In this document: one piece after another, positions 46,050-57,694 of the stretch
Position numbering within the stretch: position 1 is the stretch's first letter
Layout of the letters: every line of letters begins with the position of its first letter
Source: Hermodice carunculata
Lineage: Eukaryota > Annelida > Polychaeta > Eunicida > Amphinomidae
Direction of reading: 5' to 3'
NCBI GenBank assembly: GCA_964020975.1
Contig: OZ026625.1
Location: 37,485,106 to 37,549,105 of the forward strand
Length of the DNA: 64,000 nucleotides
The notes under the pieces: generated by a model
The model's database searches: none
What the model was told of the DNA's origin: nothing
What the model saw: only the letters and a program-made list of their open reading frames with translations
Translations under genes and position numbers: made by a program

Positions 46050-47114
46050 CTGTTTCCAGCACGTGTCCGCATTGTCGATCCAGAAATCAGTTTACATACG
46101 CCATGGCCAACAACTCTGAGAACATTTAAGTGGCTGCAGAATGTGTTTGATACAGCACATGCATGTATGCAACCTGTTCACCTCCATTATCACCCATCGT
46201 AATTCAATTCTATTATAACCCTTCAAATTCTATTATAGAGCATTGCACCAGCATTTTTCCATCTGTAACAAGTTGTAAATTGTGCAGCACCCCTCTACTT
46301 GAAAGTACCCAGCAGTTCACAATTTCAAAATATCGAGCTGTGGTGACCTCATGTGAACCTACACAAATTTTCAAAATCAGTTCATCTATGTATTTTACAG
46401 TTACTATGATTGCTTCAGCACATTGTTCAAGTCCAGACTAGTATCATGACGTGTGTTGCAATATAGTGGCCGCATTTACGGGGATTTTGGAAGACCATTT
46501 CAAGAGAAATCTGGACTGTATTTACTGAACTACTGGGAATTTCATTAATACGCAAAGCCAACAGGGTAACAATACACTTTGAACTAGCCGACCACATGTG
46601 GGTGGAAAATTTAAACTCCTGGTATTCTGGGCCATTTTGGGATCTGGCACAGCCAGCCACTGGGCATTTTTTGTTTTGTTGCGCAACATATGACATGCTT
46701 GCTTAAAATTGAGGTAACTTTTTTATTTTTGCAATTCATACAAAATGATCAACATGACTTCTGTTGAGTACGACCTTCTCTACATTTCTATGTGGTTTCT
46801 TTGTCAATCTAAACAAAAACTCCTGCCCTACACCCTAACAAAGTGAATATATGGATCTCAGTCACAAATTGATCAAAACAATCAAGCCTGTCTGAATACA
46901 ATTTCATGGGTACCGGTCCAGATCTTGACTTCAAAAACTGGAAATATGTGTACTGAAAATTAACATTTATTTTGTTGGGGTCCTATTTTCGTTTTTAAAT
47001 GTTTTAGCCATTTACACATTTCATTAGCCAAATTTAAAAAACCTAAACATCAGACTAATTGGCTAATGGTCAGAGCTGTCCATGCTCATGGTCATACTAG
47101 ACGTGTTCTCAGTA

Positions 47115-47351
47115 TTAACCCTTAAAGTACTAACCATTGCTAAAGTTGCTTTCACATTACCATAAAACATATAACGGTTAAAAGATTCAAATTCTTCATG
47201 AAGATACCTTTCATTCAAATACCAGCAAGCCTAGTCTAAAGCAAAAACTGGCCTTAGTCAACAGCTTTCCTCGGGACACTTTGTGCACATTGCACAAAGT
47301 GTCCCAAGGAAAGCTGTTGACTCAATCTTAAATCAGCACTTTAATGATTAA
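47115..47351. mobile_element. TTAA-type MITE with near-perfect 30-bp hairpin
   Basis: It runs from TTAACCCTTAAAGTACTAAC to GCACTTTAATGATTAA. The hairpin spans 47257-47321: GTCAACAGCTTTCCTCGGGA on the left, CACTTTGTGC / GCACAAAGTG in the middle, and CCCAAGGAAAGCTGTTGAC on the right. It has the family B layout (TTCATTCAAATACCAGCA) but its own terminal sequence. Confidence 0.85.
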
Positions 47352-50277
47352 CAAGGTCCCCACATTACCCAGGAGTCTCCCAAATTTTGCAGGTCCCAAT
47401 CATCTATCTACACGAAAATCTAACAAAAACAACATTTTTACATTACTCTTGTGCACAGTCAAACAGACTTGTGATGATCAAGATGTACATCAAAATTAAC
47501 TGCAGACACCTAAAAAATGTATGTTTTATTTTGTTAAAAGCAAGGACCCTCTGAAAGACAAAGTAATAAACAGGGGAGAGCATTACCCCGGGCCATCCTG
47601 GCGTGACTTCCACTGCTTACCTTCTCACTACCACCCCCCAAACTTCAATCCCTGAAAGGTTGGCAATACTGTGTTCCATGTTCTATACATTAAAACATTA
47701 CCACATACCACCTTTACAGATTGCAGGCCCTGTCAACCCCTTGGTGCAACCACAGTATACCCTTAATCTACCCTTTGGGTTAAAATGGAGTCACCAGCTT
47801 TCCTTCATATGCACTGGTTGCTCAGTACCCAACCCATACACAGGAAATCTGCTGACCTCAGACACTAATTTCAGAGGTTTTAACATTAATTTTTCATTGA
47901 TGAAAAATTCACATCAAGGGTTAAATTGCATTCAGGAACAATGAAGCATTTAACATCCAGTCAGTTTTGGAGTTTGATCAGTTTGCAGGGGACAAGTTTT
48001 CGAAACTGTTTAAGCACATTCTCTGGTACTAATTCCCTATTGAAATTCTGCCTGACTCTTTTCATCACCGACAGAAGAATCAAGAAGTGCACTTCAAGGC
48101 AAATATTGGCAATGATGCAGGACCAAAATAGAGAATGACAATCCAGAGGTGAAAATACACCATGAGTACATGTATATTTTAAACACAAAGCCTCTTTTCA
48201 TCATGTCCACTCCTTGCCTTTATATACACAGGGATATATATCCCTTGATTCACCAGTATAACAAAGGAGGAACTTGTCGTTTAAGGCTACCCTTCCACTG
48301 CACTGCTTTTGTCTGAAATCACATGTAATTTTTATTGACACCTAATTTACAACAGAAATTAACTTCTGGAATCCCTCAAATCCATGAAAATAGCAGTATA
48401 TCTTTTTCAGTTTCCTCTTGTCAGTGGTTTTAAATCCTGTTTCACTGTGTGCACATCACCTATCAGTGGCAGGATTATTACAGTAGTCATAGTACTTCAA
48501 TATTCCCAAGATAGTAACCTTTCAAAATTGAATTGGCCTTCTGTAAAGTTTGGACCAAATTTTCTCATGTACAAAGCTCAAGTGGCACAAGCAAGATCTA
48601 AGCCTAGATTTACCAGCACCACAAGCAGCCTGGGAATCAATCTGTTCAACTAAAAGCACTTTTGTCTCTGGACACAAGGCTTGTCTGTTATACCTAATCT
48701 CACTAGATCCCTACACTGACCCTTACTCCTCTGTAAAATGCACAATCTACTTTTCTCTCTTCTTTTGCATGCTCTCAGTTTCCTCCATCATCGAGATAGC
48801 AAGAAATTTGCAAGTTGGAGTCATTAAAGACTACTGGCATATAAAAACTTCTGTGGGTTTTTTTTTTGTTTTTTGTTTTGCATGCATGTATCACACATTT
48901 ACATTGTTTTTGAACCCGATTCCTGCTTTCTCTACATAATTTCTAGGCTCTGGTATTAAAAAATTATCTTGTCTTTTCATGCCTTAAACATAAATATCAT
49001 GAACAAAATTGCAAACTGTACTATGGATTTATTATGTCCACTCCAAACTAAGCATCAACTCAAAGTTCAAATCATATGGCAGGAAATGAGTTTTAACACT
49101 GTTTTACTTTTAGTTTGCTGTAGAATTCAAAGCACAGAACAGCACATCATGGTTACCATAGCAAGAATAAAATATTTCTCTTGTGCATGGGACTCCTTTT
49201 TATTAATCAATAATAAGCAAATTAAAATAAACATTTCAAAATTTGCTGTCATTTGTTTACCAGGGAAGTGTAAATCTGATAAGACATGGGTAGGCTGGAT
49301 ATATTTCCTCATCATGCTGTCGAAAGAAATGAGAAAATTTCTTCTGAATATTTATTACCCACAAGTGCTGTTCTCATCATGCATTCTTTCTCCAGCATTC
49401 GAATATTTTTTTTTCTCCAAAAAAGTCCTGCTTGCAGAAGAGCATTTTTACTTAATTTTACTCAGTCGTGCTTACATTTATATCTCTTCCAGTATGACTG
49501 AATGCAGAGTCTGAATTTGGAATTTGTTCTGAAAACGGGAAATACAAGAATGCAAAATGCAGCCCAAGCCTGTGCTGTGTCCAAACCTGAAACTAACAGT
49601 ACAAAAACATTATAAAATTTTGCATGCATCCTGATTCTTATTCTGTTGGAAATTTTGTAATCTGCATGATCTGAATACTATCTGCTACTATTTCCTTAAC
49701 ACAGAGGTTAACTTCTGCTAAAAACTAGACTATCGTTTAAACATGGTACATTTCTTGTAACAAAATTTTCATCCCTGGAAGAGGAAAGGTTAATGAGGGC
49801 CCAGCCAATACTGGCCTAGCCCTTATAAGGTCCTACAATCTTGCTGTGGCAGGGATGTGTTCATCTCAGCCCCTTGGAGGCTGCCATTAATTGTAACAGA
49901 TGTCAAATTCGACCTGGCAAGGAGCACACTTCCCTGTGCAGCCCACTTCAAAGTGGATGTAGCCTAATGGATTAGCCCATCTGCATACAAATGGAATAAA
50001 TCTACATACAAAATCTTTATTTGTTTCAATTTTAGAGCACAACTGCCAAGGTCTCATCAGGTGGATGCTGTAACAATTTTTTCATGATGCCTGAAGTAAT
50101 GTTAGTCTTCTATCATATATCTAATTTTGCTTTGTCAAAGACTTTTTTTTTTTACATAATACAGATGACAACAGATAATAATGGAAATGTGATCCATACA
50201 CAGCTTTATCTAATTTTACAAGGGCTACTGTCTTATTACATGAATTACTTGCTCAAATGCCTAGCATCTTTATTTGT
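47352..50277. other. No gene supported
   Basis: 47757-47925 looks like another worn hairpin MITE (GAGTCACCAGCTTTCCTTCA, AATCTGCTGACC). 48550-49514 plus contains fairly long open stretches (up to 181 codons at 48969-49514), but the deduced peptide is Lys/Ile/Phe-rich with no recognised family and the DNA is AT-rich. 49790-49990 is a moderately G+C-rich, repeat-poor patch. Confidence 0.4.
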
Positions 50278-50590
50278 GCCAGCCAATCAAGAGTGCCCCC
50301 TAGATCACGCCAGCCAATCAAGAGTGCCCCCTAGACCATGCTAGCCAATCAAGAGTGTCTCCTAGACTATATCAGCCAATCAGGAGTACCTCCTGGACTA
50401 CACCTGCCAAATGAAAGTGCTTACTGAACTATGATTGCTGATTAAAAGTGCCTCACAGATTGTGCCCACCAATGAAGCACCTCAGCATATGCCAATCAAA
50501 AACACCTCCATACTGGCCAATCACAAGCACCTCTTGCACTGTACCAACCAATCAAAAGCACTGGTTGTATTGCACCAGCCTATTGAGCTC
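50278..50590. repeat. ~32-bp tandem array containing CCAATCA
   Basis: About ten diverging copies of GCCAGCCAATCAAGAGTGCC plus CCCTAGATCAC. The left copies (50279-50400) are close to each other and the right ones are worn. Stray copies are seen at 51965-52020. Each unit holds a CCAAT box word. Confidence 0.88.
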
Positions 50591-50779
50591 AATACCTCCT
50601 GGACATTGTGAGTCAATTAAATCCTCTTGGTCTAAAAATAAGACAATGAAAACTGTTTCTTGAACTGTGCTATCTGATGTTATGATTGAAAGAAAACAAA
50701 ACAAAACAAAAATACCGTTCAAAGAATGCAGTACCCTTTGGCCCCCTTTGATTTCTAGATGCACAATGTCACTCAGCAA

Positions 50780-51420
50780 ACTTGTGACCCGTGTGTGACC
50801 TTGAAAATTAGGTCAAGGTCAATTTTAGTGGTGTACTATCATATGCAATTTGAAAGTCCTGTCTCAAAAGCTTCTGAAGCTATAGTGGTAAACAAAATTT
50901 CAATGATTAGGTCACTGTGACCCAGATACTTGACCTAATGACCTACTTTTGATTCATGACACATTTTTCGGTTATGAGACATGTGTGTATAAAATTTCAT
51001 GTAACTGACTTAAATACTTACTTACTTATACCAATACCACCAGTTTGCACTTGACCTTTCACCTCAAAAAATAGGTCAAATATACAGCTGTGACCTCGCT
51101 TTTCAACAGGATTCTAGATCACTCTATGAAGCTTCTTGTGTGTAAGGTTTAGATTGCTAGATGCAAACTTTCAATAGTTAGAGCGGTAATGTTGCTTAGC
51201 ACATGTGATCACTGTGTGACCTTTAGAATTACATCAAGGTCAGCTATGCTTGCACACAGAGTAGGCCATACAGGAGTGTAATATCATGTGCAATTTGAAA
51301 GTCCTGTCTCAAAAAATTTCTGAAGTTATGGTGGTATAAACCATGGGACAGACTGACTGACTGACGGACGGACGGTGCAGGGTACGACAATACTTATCGG
51401 CCTCATAAGGCCGAAGGGTA
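50780..51420. repeat. Dispersed TTGACC-type repeat with GGACGGACGG end
   Basis: GTGACCTTGAAAATTAGGTC, CCCAGATACTTGACCTAATG and CTGTCTCAAAA occur twice each. The right end is GACTGACTGACGGACGGACG, then CTCATAAGGCCGAAGGGTAT. It combines a unit of the 150-bp satellite with another repeat. Confidence 0.8.
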
Positions 51421-52401
51421 TCAAAACAAAAAACAAAATAAAAAACAAACAAATTGCACAGGTTCAAGCAAAAGTCTTGAAAATTAGGTGTACTGGCAGC
51501 ATTGAAATGGTATTAGTATCTGTCCATGCTTCTGACATACTTTTTCCACATTATTTTACAACTAGCATATTCATAACCATTAGTTTGTTTTACAGTTTCT
51601 TTTGGAACCTGAAACAAATCTGCTGTCACTTCTGGCTTTCTATGGATAATTGAAAAGTTTGGTTGTTGAGGCTCAGAAAGAATCTTGTGTCTCTGACGGC
51701 AGACTTGCTGCTACAATGTATGGAGCTTGCTGTAACCACTCATGTTATTGGCCCTTGCAGTAGCTGACAGCAGCCAATCAGTATCATTTTAACAGACCAT
51801 TTTAAAACTGATTTACTTCTGCAACTCGCTAATGTATAGATGAGTTCTTTTCTTTTTTGCATGATCAAGATGTTTATACTTAATCAATAATTTGGATTGA
51901 TCTATGTCACTGAAAAAATAGTGTGATGATTTTGTCTTCTTCAGTCAACTTGTTCTACCACTAGCGACAGGCAATCCAAAGTCCCTCTTGGACTGTGCTA
52001 GCCAATCACAAAAGCCTTTTTGGCATTGCAAACACAACTCCATATTGAAAAAGAATCTGACAACAAATGAGTAACTGTGCATTTAAAGGCCATTATGTCA
52101 CAACCTATGGTGATGTGTACATAACTCAACACAGATCCCAACACACCAACATTCTTGTGGACAAGGCTTGTGGTCATGTACTCATATTAAACTGATGTTC
52201 ACAGAATATTACAATAAAGTCATAAACCAAAGTATGCTTTGCCACTACAATTTATTTGAGTGTTTGTGTATACACTCCCATTGACCATGAAATTTGATTG
52301 TTCATACACGTACTGTTCTGGCTCTGAATTGTGGTGGAAAAAATAAGCATTTGCGGCAAGAAAATAATGCCCAATGTACAAACCACACAGCACCCTTAAC
52401 T

Positions 52402-52638
52402 TTAACCCTGTTCAACTTAAAACATGCCAAATTTGGCTGGTGGTCAAATATCATCTGCTTCACTGTTTTTGACTAATTTCAACGGTAATGAAAACCAATT
52501 TGAATGAGAGTTGTACATGATATCAATCAAGACAACATGCCCCAGGTCCACTTTACTTGGCATGACTAGGCCCTGAGTGGCCAACCTACACCAAGAAAAG
52601 CTGCTCATTCCTTCTTAATGCAAGAGGCAAAGGGTTAA
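52402..52638. mobile_element. TTAA-type MITE, family A
   Basis: It runs from TTAACCCTGTTCAACTTAAA to CAAGAGGCAAAGGGTTAA. It includes ATCATCTGCTTCACTGTTTT and AATCAAGACAACATGCCCCA, with a worn hairpin. Confidence 0.85.
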
Positions 52639-52705
52639 ATACATATTATTCTATTGTCTCTTAAATTTCACTTTCTTGTAGCAGTTTTTATTTATTGATT
52701 TCAAG

Positions 52706-52790
52706 CAATGCAATCTGTGCATAAGTTCACCATGCGGGGAAAGCCCCACAGCGGTTCCATTACAAAAGTGAAGCATGCCGGCTGATTTCT
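52706..52790 (-). pseudogene. Fragment of a coding sequence shared with 53330-53382
   Basis: On the minus strand a frame reads NQPACFTFVMEPLWGFPRMV then NLCTDCIA and a stop, followed by AATAAATAAA. The 53-bp core (52706-52758) aligns in opposite orientation with 53330-53382, whose frame gives ELPLGFPRLVNLCTECIEHR. The shared pattern E-x-x-x-GFPR-(M/L)-VNLCT-(D/E)-CI across diverged DNA shows protein-coding ancestry. The family is not recognised. Confidence 0.45.
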
Positions 52791-53017
52791 TTGCTACCAG
52801 ATGGCGTGCTGTGCACCTTCTCGAAAGTGAGAAGGACATGTCAAGGTCACGATAATGCATGATGGCTGACACTTATCTTGTCCCTCTCAACATGAGTAGA
52901 AATACAGGAAATAAACTAAATGCAGGAGGTGCATGGAAGCTTACCATCATAGATTGTTGGCGGCGGAAGTATTGAAAGCATTGATAGTTAGAACGTTGAG
53001 TGACATAGCGAATTATC

Positions 53018-53170
53018 ATGGTAAACGACCATTATTGTGTAGTGGGTTGTAATGCTGATACCAGGAAGATACGCCAAGTCCTTTCCAACTCCCAAATTAT
53101 TGGCTTTGAACGCAATGTCCACCAATGTCGCTTTATTCCTTCCACCAACTCATATTCCTTGTTCTTTTAA
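53018..53170 (+). pseudogene. THAP-like zinc-finger start, probably a relic
   Basis: 50 codons from an ATG in an acceptable context, starting MVNDHYCVVGCNADTRK. This matches the opening of many invertebrate THAP DNA-binding domains (MVN-x-C-x-V-x-GCN-x-D-x-R) as I remember them. After that the frame loses the pattern: a neighbouring frame gives SFPTPKLLALNAM, and no C-x2-H end is found. THAP domains occur in P-element-type transposases and in host regulators. The conserved peptide of 53330-53382 lies 160 bp downstream, so both may belong to one broken gene. A genuine short first exon cannot be excluded. Confidence 0.4.
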
Positions 53171-53219
53171 ATACTGCTTTGGCCTTGACAGATTCTGTTT
53201 TTTGAAGAAATGAAGGTCC

Positions 53220-53438
53220 ATGTTTCACTCCTTGTTACTTGCTATACTGAATACAATGGTGGCACTGTGTGGTAAGATTGAGTGGCCCGCAAATTACCCA
53301 GAAACCCATGCACACCTTGCTCTGATATCGGAACTGCCGCTGGGTTTTCCCCGATTGGTGAACTTATGCACAGAGTGTATTGAACATAGGAATTTTCTCC
53401 TCTTCAATCAAGACAGGATCCCAGCTGGCTCATACTGA
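53220..53438 (+). pseudogene. Open stretch carrying the VNLCTECIE peptide
   Basis: 72 codons, including KIEWPANYPETHAHLALISE and LPLGFPRLVNLCTECIEHRN. Its central part is the sister of the reversed fragment at 52706-52758. The surrounding 52.95-53.42 kb is clearly richer in CG than the neighbourhood, as expected for former coding DNA. Product unknown. Confidence 0.35.
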
Positions 53439-53445
53439 AATAATA

Positions 53446-53664
53446 TACTGTAGTTCTAGAAATTTTTGCACTCGATTTAATTTCGTGCTTTTCAGGCTAC
53501 CACTCAAAGCGCGAAATTAAAATGCATGAAAACAACTTACATTGTATTTCACTATATTGTATGGCATTGGATTGCGCCAAATTAAAATGTGCGAAAATTC
53601 TGTAATTTGAGTTAAATTTAGTTTGCTCGAAATTAAACATACAAAAATTTCTAGAACTACAGTA
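53446..53664. mobile_element. Palindromic MITE with CTAGAAATTTTTG ends (family E)
   Basis: TACTGTAGTTCTAGAAATTT at the left mirrors AAATTTCTAGAACTACAGTA at the right. Inner parts also pair (AATTTCGTGCTTTTC / GCTCGAAATTAAA). Bounded by TA. Confidence 0.88.
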
Positions 53665-53819
53665 AACTATGGGGGAATTTAAGCCAGACAATCTATCCCT
53701 TTGTCAGGTGCTATAGAGTGATGGAATATGAAGATCCAAGTACAAAAGCTGGACATATTAGAAGTAGAGTATCAATTTTATTGACAATAGCAGACATATA
53801 TGTTTCACCATATGCACAG

Positions 53820-54760
53820 CCATACATCTGCAGTTACAAGCAAGGTCTTACAAAAGTCTTACATAGAAACATAATCACACAAAATGTCAACCTCTTTCAG
53901 ACAAATCTTTCTCAAGTGCATCTGAAATGATTTTTAAAAAGTGGCCATGTGACCTTGAAAATACGTCAAAGTCACCCATCTACAATCCCAACCTAGTTGG
54001 TATTATGGAACATAAACAAGCAAAATTCCAACCTCCTAAGTCAAATCCTTGCAGACTTGTTGCATGGGTCAATTTAACATGACATGCCCACGTGACTTTG
54101 AAAAATATGTCAAGGTCAGCCATCTGCAATCCCAAGCAAGATCATATATAGGAACATCTTCATATCAAATTTCAACTTCCCAAGTCAAATCTTTCTTGAG
54201 TTATCATGTCCACATTGATTTTAGACGAAAGGCCCACGTGACCTTGAAAAATAGGTCAAGGTCATACATCTGCAGTTACAAGCAAGGTCTTACAAAAGTC
54301 TTACATAGAACATAATCACACAAAATTTCAACCTCTTGAAGTCATATCTTTCATGAGTGCATCTGCAATGATTTTTAAAAAGTAGCCATGTGACCTTGAA
54401 AATAGGTCAAGGTCACCCATCTACAATCCCAACCTAGTTCATAATTTGGTACACATCCATGCAAAATTTCAACCTTTTAAGTCAAATCCTTGCGAAGTTA
54501 TTGCGTCCGCGTCAATTTAACATGACATGCTCATGTGACCTTGAAAAATACGTCAAGGTCACCCATCTGCAATCCCCAGCAAGGATTTATATAGGAATAT
54601 CTTCACAAAAAATTTCCACTTCCTATGTCAAATCTTTCTCGAGTTATTGCGTCTGCAACGCACACAACAAAGTGTTGAAGAAGAACAAGAAGAAGATGAT
54701 GATGAAGCGGAAGAAACAGACACAAAAACAATATGTCCCCCCTTTGCACGGGGAGACATA
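53820..54760. repeat. ~441-bp higher-order repeat of three ~147-bp monomers
   Basis: CATCTGCAGTTACAAGCAAG recurs at 53825 and about 54267, CACCCATCTACAATCCCAAC at 53973 and 54414, and CATCTGCAATCCC at about 54120 and 54559. All offsets are 438-442 bp. Every monomer carries GTGACCTTGAAAA(A)TA-GTCAAGGTCA. The array ends in GAAGAAGATGATGATGAAGC, then AACAATATGTCCCCCCTTTG. Confidence 0.88.
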
Positions 54761-54871
54761 ATAAAGGTAGCTCCATGCTGCCCCTGATCACATACATGTA
54801 GGTGTTGACAATTCAGAGGAAAACCAGGCTGCCTTCTATCAACTGTATGATGTTACTTTAAAATGTATCCC

Positions 54872-54906
<35 letters not shown>
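54872..54906. repeat. ATG microsatellite
   Basis: About eleven uninterrupted ATG/GAT units. Confidence 0.95.
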
Positions 54907-54907
<1 letters not shown>

Positions 54908-57491
54908 GACTGAACAATCAATCAAACAAATCCATGAAAATAATGCTAAAACTCAAAAGTACCAACTCAAAAGTACCACACAACGTGAAAAATTCCCAAC
55001 CTGTTGGAAAAGATGACAATGTCCAGGTCCTTTGTATCATGTAATGTGAAAAATATTAAATACAAAAGATCATATTGTTTTCAACTTTATTTCTTGTGGT
55101 TTTATTTCTATTGATTTGATGATGGTCCTAAGTGACAAAAATGCATGGAAAAAATGGAGAACCAAATTTCATAAACTGTGTTCAAAACAGTCAATTTAAA
55201 GCTTCAGATAAGATGCTGGGTTTCAGTTCTAATACTGCCAAGTACAGTATCTATGATGGGAATTAACTTGTACACATACACTGTGACAAGTCTGTTTAGC
55301 TGTCCTAGCATGCCTAGACTGGCCAGCATAAGTGATACAGAAAAGTGTCACATACCCCATCTCACCATAGGACCTTGACCTTCAACAATGTGAAACAAGA
55401 GGGCTGTGTGAATAGCCCATGCTCACCTTACCTAAGCTTGTTCACAAAATCAAAAATCTTTTTGTGAAAATATGTGAAAATGTAGCAGCTTGGTCCAATG
55501 ATCTTTGTGTGCATAGAACTTGTTTACCAACATTACGGACAAGAGACCTGCACATGGCATCGGAACAATGATTTTAATTGGACACTGAGTGGCACGTGAT
55601 CAAAGCTAATTTATAATGAGGTAAATGTTGTTTCCATGGCCATTTTTGGCTACTTTTTGGAGGGATACCCCAGGAATATTTTTTTCTTAGCCAATAAGAG
55701 CGCTTGTCACATAGACAGACGAAAATCTGAAGATTCCTCCAGTATAAAATATACTGGCGGACAGTGCAAAACATAGTGACTGAAAAGGTACAAAGTCACT
55801 AAGTTTGGGGGTAAATTCTGAACTTGTATCATTCAAAAAGTCGCAAAAAAGCAGACAGTTGTTTTATTTTTTATCCATTTAACAAGAATATACTTTTTAA
55901 AACTGCATTTAAGATGCTGGAATGTATGTGACACGCATGCACACACAATATAAATATATATATATTATATATGGTGCAGGCACCATCACCAATACGACAC
56001 TTGACCTATATTTTTATACACTTGGTAATTCCTGAAAGATACATGGGCCTACCTTGAACACTGTGCAGTGTATTACATTCACAAGCAGAAAGTTTACTAT
56101 TGAACGAAGCAAAGGACAGATGAGAGACTGGCAGGACAGATGAAAGTGATCATAAAAGTTCTGTGACCTATGCCCAAGAGAAGTGTTCTCCAACAGATGT
56201 AATCTTTATATCAATCCCTGACATGTCTGAAATGCAAAAACTGTAAAAGTCTATACACCCAAAAATAAATACACATGGACATAAGGTCCCCTAGTGTTAT
56301 CATCTCACTGTAATCAAAATTCTTATGAAAGCTCATGGATCTTTCAAAGAGATATTTTTTCAGACTACTCCACAGACAGTCACCAGAGCTGGGTTCCACT
56401 ATACTTTAGTGGAAACCCCACCCACATCTTTGACATTTTTACCGTTATCCTGCTGAGCATCCACACTGCACACTTCAAGTTGTCTGACACAGCTCTACAA
56501 TGATAGACCCCTGTCTGGAGAAATTGTGTTCATGTCATCTTGTAGTGTGTGGTAAATACAACAACATCTGTAGTAAGACACCACCGGGTTTTCTGCTGCC
56601 AGTTTAGGGTTTGCCAGAAGGGTGGTGATGCAAGTTTTTGTAGCTGGTTTATTCCTTGAACCAGCTGAAACATGGTGGCAAGACTCTTAGCTATCCAGCC
56701 CAGTTCTCCACAGTTCTACTCTCTTAACAAAACAGTAGCCTCAATGCATTGCACCACAAAACCTAGTTTCTTTAGTGAGCCTTTTTCCCCCCTTGCAAAA
56801 ATAATTTGCCACCGAAGAAACCCCATGCAGGGTGAACCATTACCCTCCTGTCAATCTGTGAGGCCCAGATACATTGCAACAAAGACTGGTCCCTGTGTTC
56901 AGCATGGCAAGCTATAATAACAGTCATCACTTCTAGACATTTAATCCTCTGGGAGTCTCTTAAGCAGTGAGCTTTAGAAATCATCACAACTGGCCCAAAA
57001 TAAACATCTCAGGTCCCATGAATTTTGTATTAACAGCCAGAACGAACCCTCCCAGATTTCCGTCATTTCTTATGCAACTTCTTTCAACCTCACATAAACA
57101 GCCCACTGGAATGTAAAATCAAGTTGTGCCCTGTGACAGACACGTCCATAGATCTAGAAGAACACTAGTCAAGCATCAAAATGTGCCACTGTTGACACTT
57201 TGGACACTTGAACAAGTTAGTTCCATTTTTTGCCACCAGGGTGCAAGCTCTTTCAGATTATTATGACACAGTTTGGCACATCTCCTGTTCAGTCATGTTA
57301 AACAGTAGCCACGGAAAACTCGAATTAGTTCATCAAATGAGCTCACATAATTACCTCCCTATGTATCATTCATGAACTTTGAATTGACAAGCAACATTAC
57401 GAGGTATTGTCCAAAATCAATACAAAGTTTGACTTCGGAACAGCAATAAGCAAGCCATATGTCATAGTAAGATACATTAACAATAACATAC
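54907..57491. other. No gene supported
   Basis: 55396-55790 is a dispersed repeat whose start (GGGCTGTGTGAATAGCCCAT) matches 19495. 55975-56180 is a fragment of the ~760-bp repeat (CACCATCACCAATACGACAC, GGACAGATGAAAGTGA). 56560-56960 is repeat-poor, but I see no exon. Confidence 0.45.
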
Positions 57492-57656
57492 CAGTTTATA
57501 TATTGTGCTGAGAAAGCTGCCCGAATAGCTTGTGTTAATTTGGTGACCAGCTCTGATCCACTTCACACAGACACAATTTTGCTGCAGTCTTGTTTTATTC
57601 ATGTCTGGTGAGGGAGCCACATCAGTTAGAAGGACAACATTCCCATATGTGCATTG
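57492..57656 (-). CDS. Candidate exon, unknown product
   Basis: 165 nt (55 codons), phase 0 to 0. The acceptor is GACAGAATTTTTCAG before CAATGC, and the donor is TAAACTG followed by GTATGT. Only one frame is open. It gives QCTYGNVVLLTDVAPSPDMN, then KTRLQQNCVCVKWIRAGHQI. It lies upstream of betaglycan exon a on the same strand, but the phase out (0) does not fit the phase in (1) of that exon and the peptide does not resemble the betaglycan N-terminus. Another gene or chance. Confidence 0.25.
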
Positions 57657-57694
57657 CTGAAAAATTCTGTCTCCCAATAGATGCTCTATTCTAC

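Noticed and set aside
47961-48188. Minus-strand LEVHFLILLS peptide as the betaglycan EVHVLNL segment
   Set aside because: The similarity is confined to a few residues; the expected cysteine before it and the EVTLHLNP segment after it are absent.
48969-49514. 181-codon plus-strand open frame
   Set aside because: AT-rich DNA, low-complexity peptide, no family recognised and no splice or promoter support.
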